Part shown: piece after piece, positions 33,840 through 35,913 of the stretch
Numbering within the stretch: position 1 is the stretch's first letter
How the letters are laid out: every line of letters starts with the position of its first letter
Assembly: GCA_900088475.1 (NCBI GenBank)
Contig: FLMG01004384.1
Coordinates: 1-35,913 of the forward strand
Length of the DNA stretch: 35,913 nt
DNA from: Hyphochytrium catenoides
Taxonomy: Eukaryota > Sar > Hyphochytriomycetes > Hyphochytriales > Hyphochytriaceae
Direction of reading: 5' to 3'
Program-made: the position numbers and the translations under genes
The notes under the pieces: model-generated
Seen by the model: only the letters and a program-made list of their open reading frames with translations
What the model was told of the DNA's origin: nothing
Database searches by the model: none

Positions 33840-35577
33840 TCACTTCTTTCCATTCATCTTGGCAAGCTTAGCTCCTGCATACTTGGCAGCTTTGATGAGC
33901 CCAGCGGTTGCAATGCCCTAAATGTAATCATCTTAGAAGATAGTTTCACATCAAGGTGCAAACGGGAGGAAGAGGAGCAGTTGAGACACGAAACATTGCG
34001 GTTGAGTTGCGCCGAGCGTCGAGAGAATGGAAGAAGAGCGTCAAAGTTAGGATAATCCGTCCTTAGTGTACATTGCTTTGCTCAAATAAATACGGCTTGA
34101 AGTAGCCAGTAGCTTAGCCAAACCTTTATGCTTTGGGTCGCGCTGTATCGAAAGACGATTTTCTGCAAGGCCTTGGATACGTTGCTCTGGATCAACCTCC
34201 TAGAATTATCTCGAAGTAGGTCCTGAGGAGCTGAGGAGTGGTGCTGAGACGACTAAGGCTTCTAGGATCGATCTGACAAGTCTGTCGTGAGATGCCTCTC
34301 TTACCCCCTAGTCGACTCTTCAAGGCTATCGGCATCTCTGCTATGTGCTCTCGCAAGGTCTGGGGGCTGAGATTCTGTTGGAACTTCGCGTAGTCGTGAC
34401 TGATTGGAGCTAGAAAGGTGCTTTTCTCCAAGTGTTCTCTGTAAAGAGTTCTAAAGTTCTCTAGGTTTCCGCCAACGATATTTGTAACCTTTTTCGGGTT
34501 CTCTCCCACCGTCATCCTAAAGTCCCCGTGGTAGGATAGCGATGCGATTTTCTATTGGCAGCAGGAGAGTAAGGCTGAAGCGACTGGATAGAGTCTTTTT
34601 CAAAGCGCATACCAAGTAGAGCTCTTGATCCGTAAATGTCTCCGGCAAAAGGAGACTGGCTACCCGCACAGCCTTTCTAAGGTTAGCTGTGGTGGCGACC
34701 CTTACACGCTCATTGTCTTGCAGCACACGGACCTGGTCACATTAACAAGCAGTCCATGTCAATGCATTTTTGACGCATGTAACACCTCGAAGATGCTCTA
34801 CTTACGGGCTTGTGCATACGACCACTGAAGTATAAATATTTCCATGTTTCCAGGTCTGCGCATGCTGTATCAATGTGCATCACTCCGTACTTCATCAGCC
34901 GAGAGTTCGGGTTATGTTCTCCTGGAATTGGAACCTAAAAATGTAGTCAGTACTGAGAGGAAGAGTCTGCCTTGCTACCGCGAAAGTCGCGCTTACCATA
35001 GTGTTGAAGTAGAGCCCTGCACCTAGCCTATCCTGAAGGACGAAACGTCAGTGCTAGCCCAAACAGTCCATGTCAGTATCTACTATGATTTCACCTGCAT
35101 TGCTCCGATGACGGTAGGTCCCAGAACGCGAAGTCCCGAGTAATGGTGGCGATTTATCGCCAAGTTCTCGGCATGCCAGTCTTGGGAATTGCGGACTACC
35201 AAGATCAGGTCCACCATGGGACCAGCCGGCCAGTCTGAGGTAATGCCTTAGCCAAGACCAAGAGGCACTGCCGGCTAGTCAAGCTCACCTAAGCTACCAC
35301 TCTCCTTGGTGTCCTCATACCCCAGCTGCTTGAAAACCCCGGAGCCGTATGCCACCGCCCATTCGACGGGGGGAAAGTAATCCAGGACAGCCTGCCACCG
35401 CTCATCCATCTTGCGCTCTAGCTCCTTGAAGCACCTGCCTCCTAGCCCAGCCCTGAGTGCCACAGAAGGAACCTGGATCTTACACCAGAACGGTGACCAT
35501 CTAATCCGCTGGCGCTTTCCTAAGCCGTTGAAGCCTCCTGGCCAAAGCTTTCTAGAGTGAGTTGCAGGTGTCCCCAT
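33840..35577 (-). CDS. TAM41: TAM41, mitochondrial CDP-diacylglycerol synthase
   Basis: Eight exons: 35289-35577, 35095-35234, 34997-35032, 34806-34934, 34613-34732, 34305-34551, 34124-34230 and 33840-33917. Phases agree throughout and give 381 residues. The first 45 residues are Arg/Lys-rich without acidic residues, a likely mitochondrial presequence. Family motifs follow in order: AYGSGVFKQ (nucleotidyltransferase G-S-G, residues 76-84), PMVDLILVV with metal-binding Asp105, LMKYGV (168-173), LSYHGDFRM (243-251) and the C-terminal SIKGIATAGLIKAAKYAGAK. TAM41 makes CDP-diacylglycerol from phosphatidic acid and CTP on the matrix side of the inner membrane, feeding cardiolipin synthesis. It converges with the CEP95-like gene, and their stop codons are only 33 bases apart. 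Confidence 0.93.
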
Positions 35578-35913
35578 TCTTCACTTCAAGACCTCTAGGA
35601 AGTAGCTTTCCATCATCGTTCAGCCGGATCTGTTGACGACGAGGTGATGATGAAGGATGATTGATGCTGTTAGGAGGGCGATGAACAGGATGATAATAAG
35701 AAGCTGGAGGATGGTCTTGAATCCGCTTGTTCGTTGTACGTGTACCGTAACCAGTGCGGGGTTTGTACATGCACAGATGACACGACCAAACCCAAGGGCC
35801 AATACGGAGCTCAGCTACCAAAGCCAGTGAGCTCAGCTACCATCAGAGTGAATCACTGCAGCTTGCAAACTTTCACCGCTTTGCCTGTCCCACCCGTTTA
35901 GTAACTCGTAGCC
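35578..35913. other. Upstream region of TAM41 to window end
   Basis: This stretch should contain the TAM41 promoter. A minus-strand frame from an ATG at 35802 to 35620 would encode 60 residues with a strong hydrophobic helix (ILQLLIIILFIALLTASIIL). It may be an upstream ORF, the start of another transcript or chance, and I do not call it a gene. Confidence 0.35.

Noticed and set aside
34134-34228. Alternative open frame reading through the TAM41 region after the SRLG codons
   Set aside because: The frame ending in EIILGG lacks the family C-terminus. Splicing to 34124-34230 and then 33840-33917 restores the TAM41 end with SIKGIATAG.
1-35913. tRNA, rRNA, CRISPR or transposon genes
   Set aside because: No B-box-like tRNA core, rRNA segment, regular spaced repeat array, transposase or reverse-transcriptase motif was found by reading. 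A dedicated scan was not possible.

Overview
The window is nuclear DNA from a microbial eukaryote. Every confident gene is split by GT...AG introns, mostly about 58-95 nt long (shortest 40 nt, a few about 200 nt). Gene order is compact on both strands, base composition is balanced and all three stop codons are used. The gene set (a TBL2-type WD40 protein, an RGS-AGC receptor-kinase-like protein, a cAMP-receptor-type 7TM protein, XPA, NOP9, TAM41, a CEP95-type centrosomal protein and MATE transporters) suggests a protist or alga with centrioles/flagella. I cannot name the lineage from sequence alone.

Layout. 1-600: 3' part of an unrecognised minus-strand gene. 715-3050 (+): TBL2-like membrane-anchored WD40 protein, 11 exons. 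3601-6782 (-): kinase with N-terminal acylation motif, RGS domain and an AGC kinase domain whose activation segment is split by about 330 disordered residues. 6783-9520: no confident gene, one 175-codon ORF. 9521-10015 (+): PP1 inhibitor-3 (PPP1R11/YPI1). 10815-11983 (+): XPA. 12039-13715 and 14858-16458 (-): two tandem MATE transporters with a shared intron position. 17503-19404 (-): 7TM receptor of the Dictyostelium cAR type with a long Ser/Thr-rich tail. 19405-21493: no gene, but a structured, repeat-bearing segment at 20734-20988. 21494-21983 (+): unrecognised 95-residue four-exon gene. 22103-25747 (-): RCC1-repeat protein with two BTB domains. 26836-29812 (-): NOP9 pumilio-repeat ribosome-biogenesis factor, interrupted by an NN gap beside sequencing-adapter sequence. 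30587-33806 (+): CEP95-type centrosomal coiled-coil protein, 18 exons. 33840-35577 (-): TAM41 mitochondrial CDP-diacylglycerol synthase.

Functional links. Most genes are unrelated housekeeping genes. One possible link is the acylated RGS kinase and the 7TM receptor about 11 kb apart, since kinases of this architecture phosphorylate tails of activated receptors. NOP9 and the CEP95-type gene start divergently from a shared 0.77 kb region, and the MATE pair is a tandem duplication. Exon boundaries were chosen by hand from splice signals, phase and family resemblance. All family names come from recognition of motifs, not from a database search.
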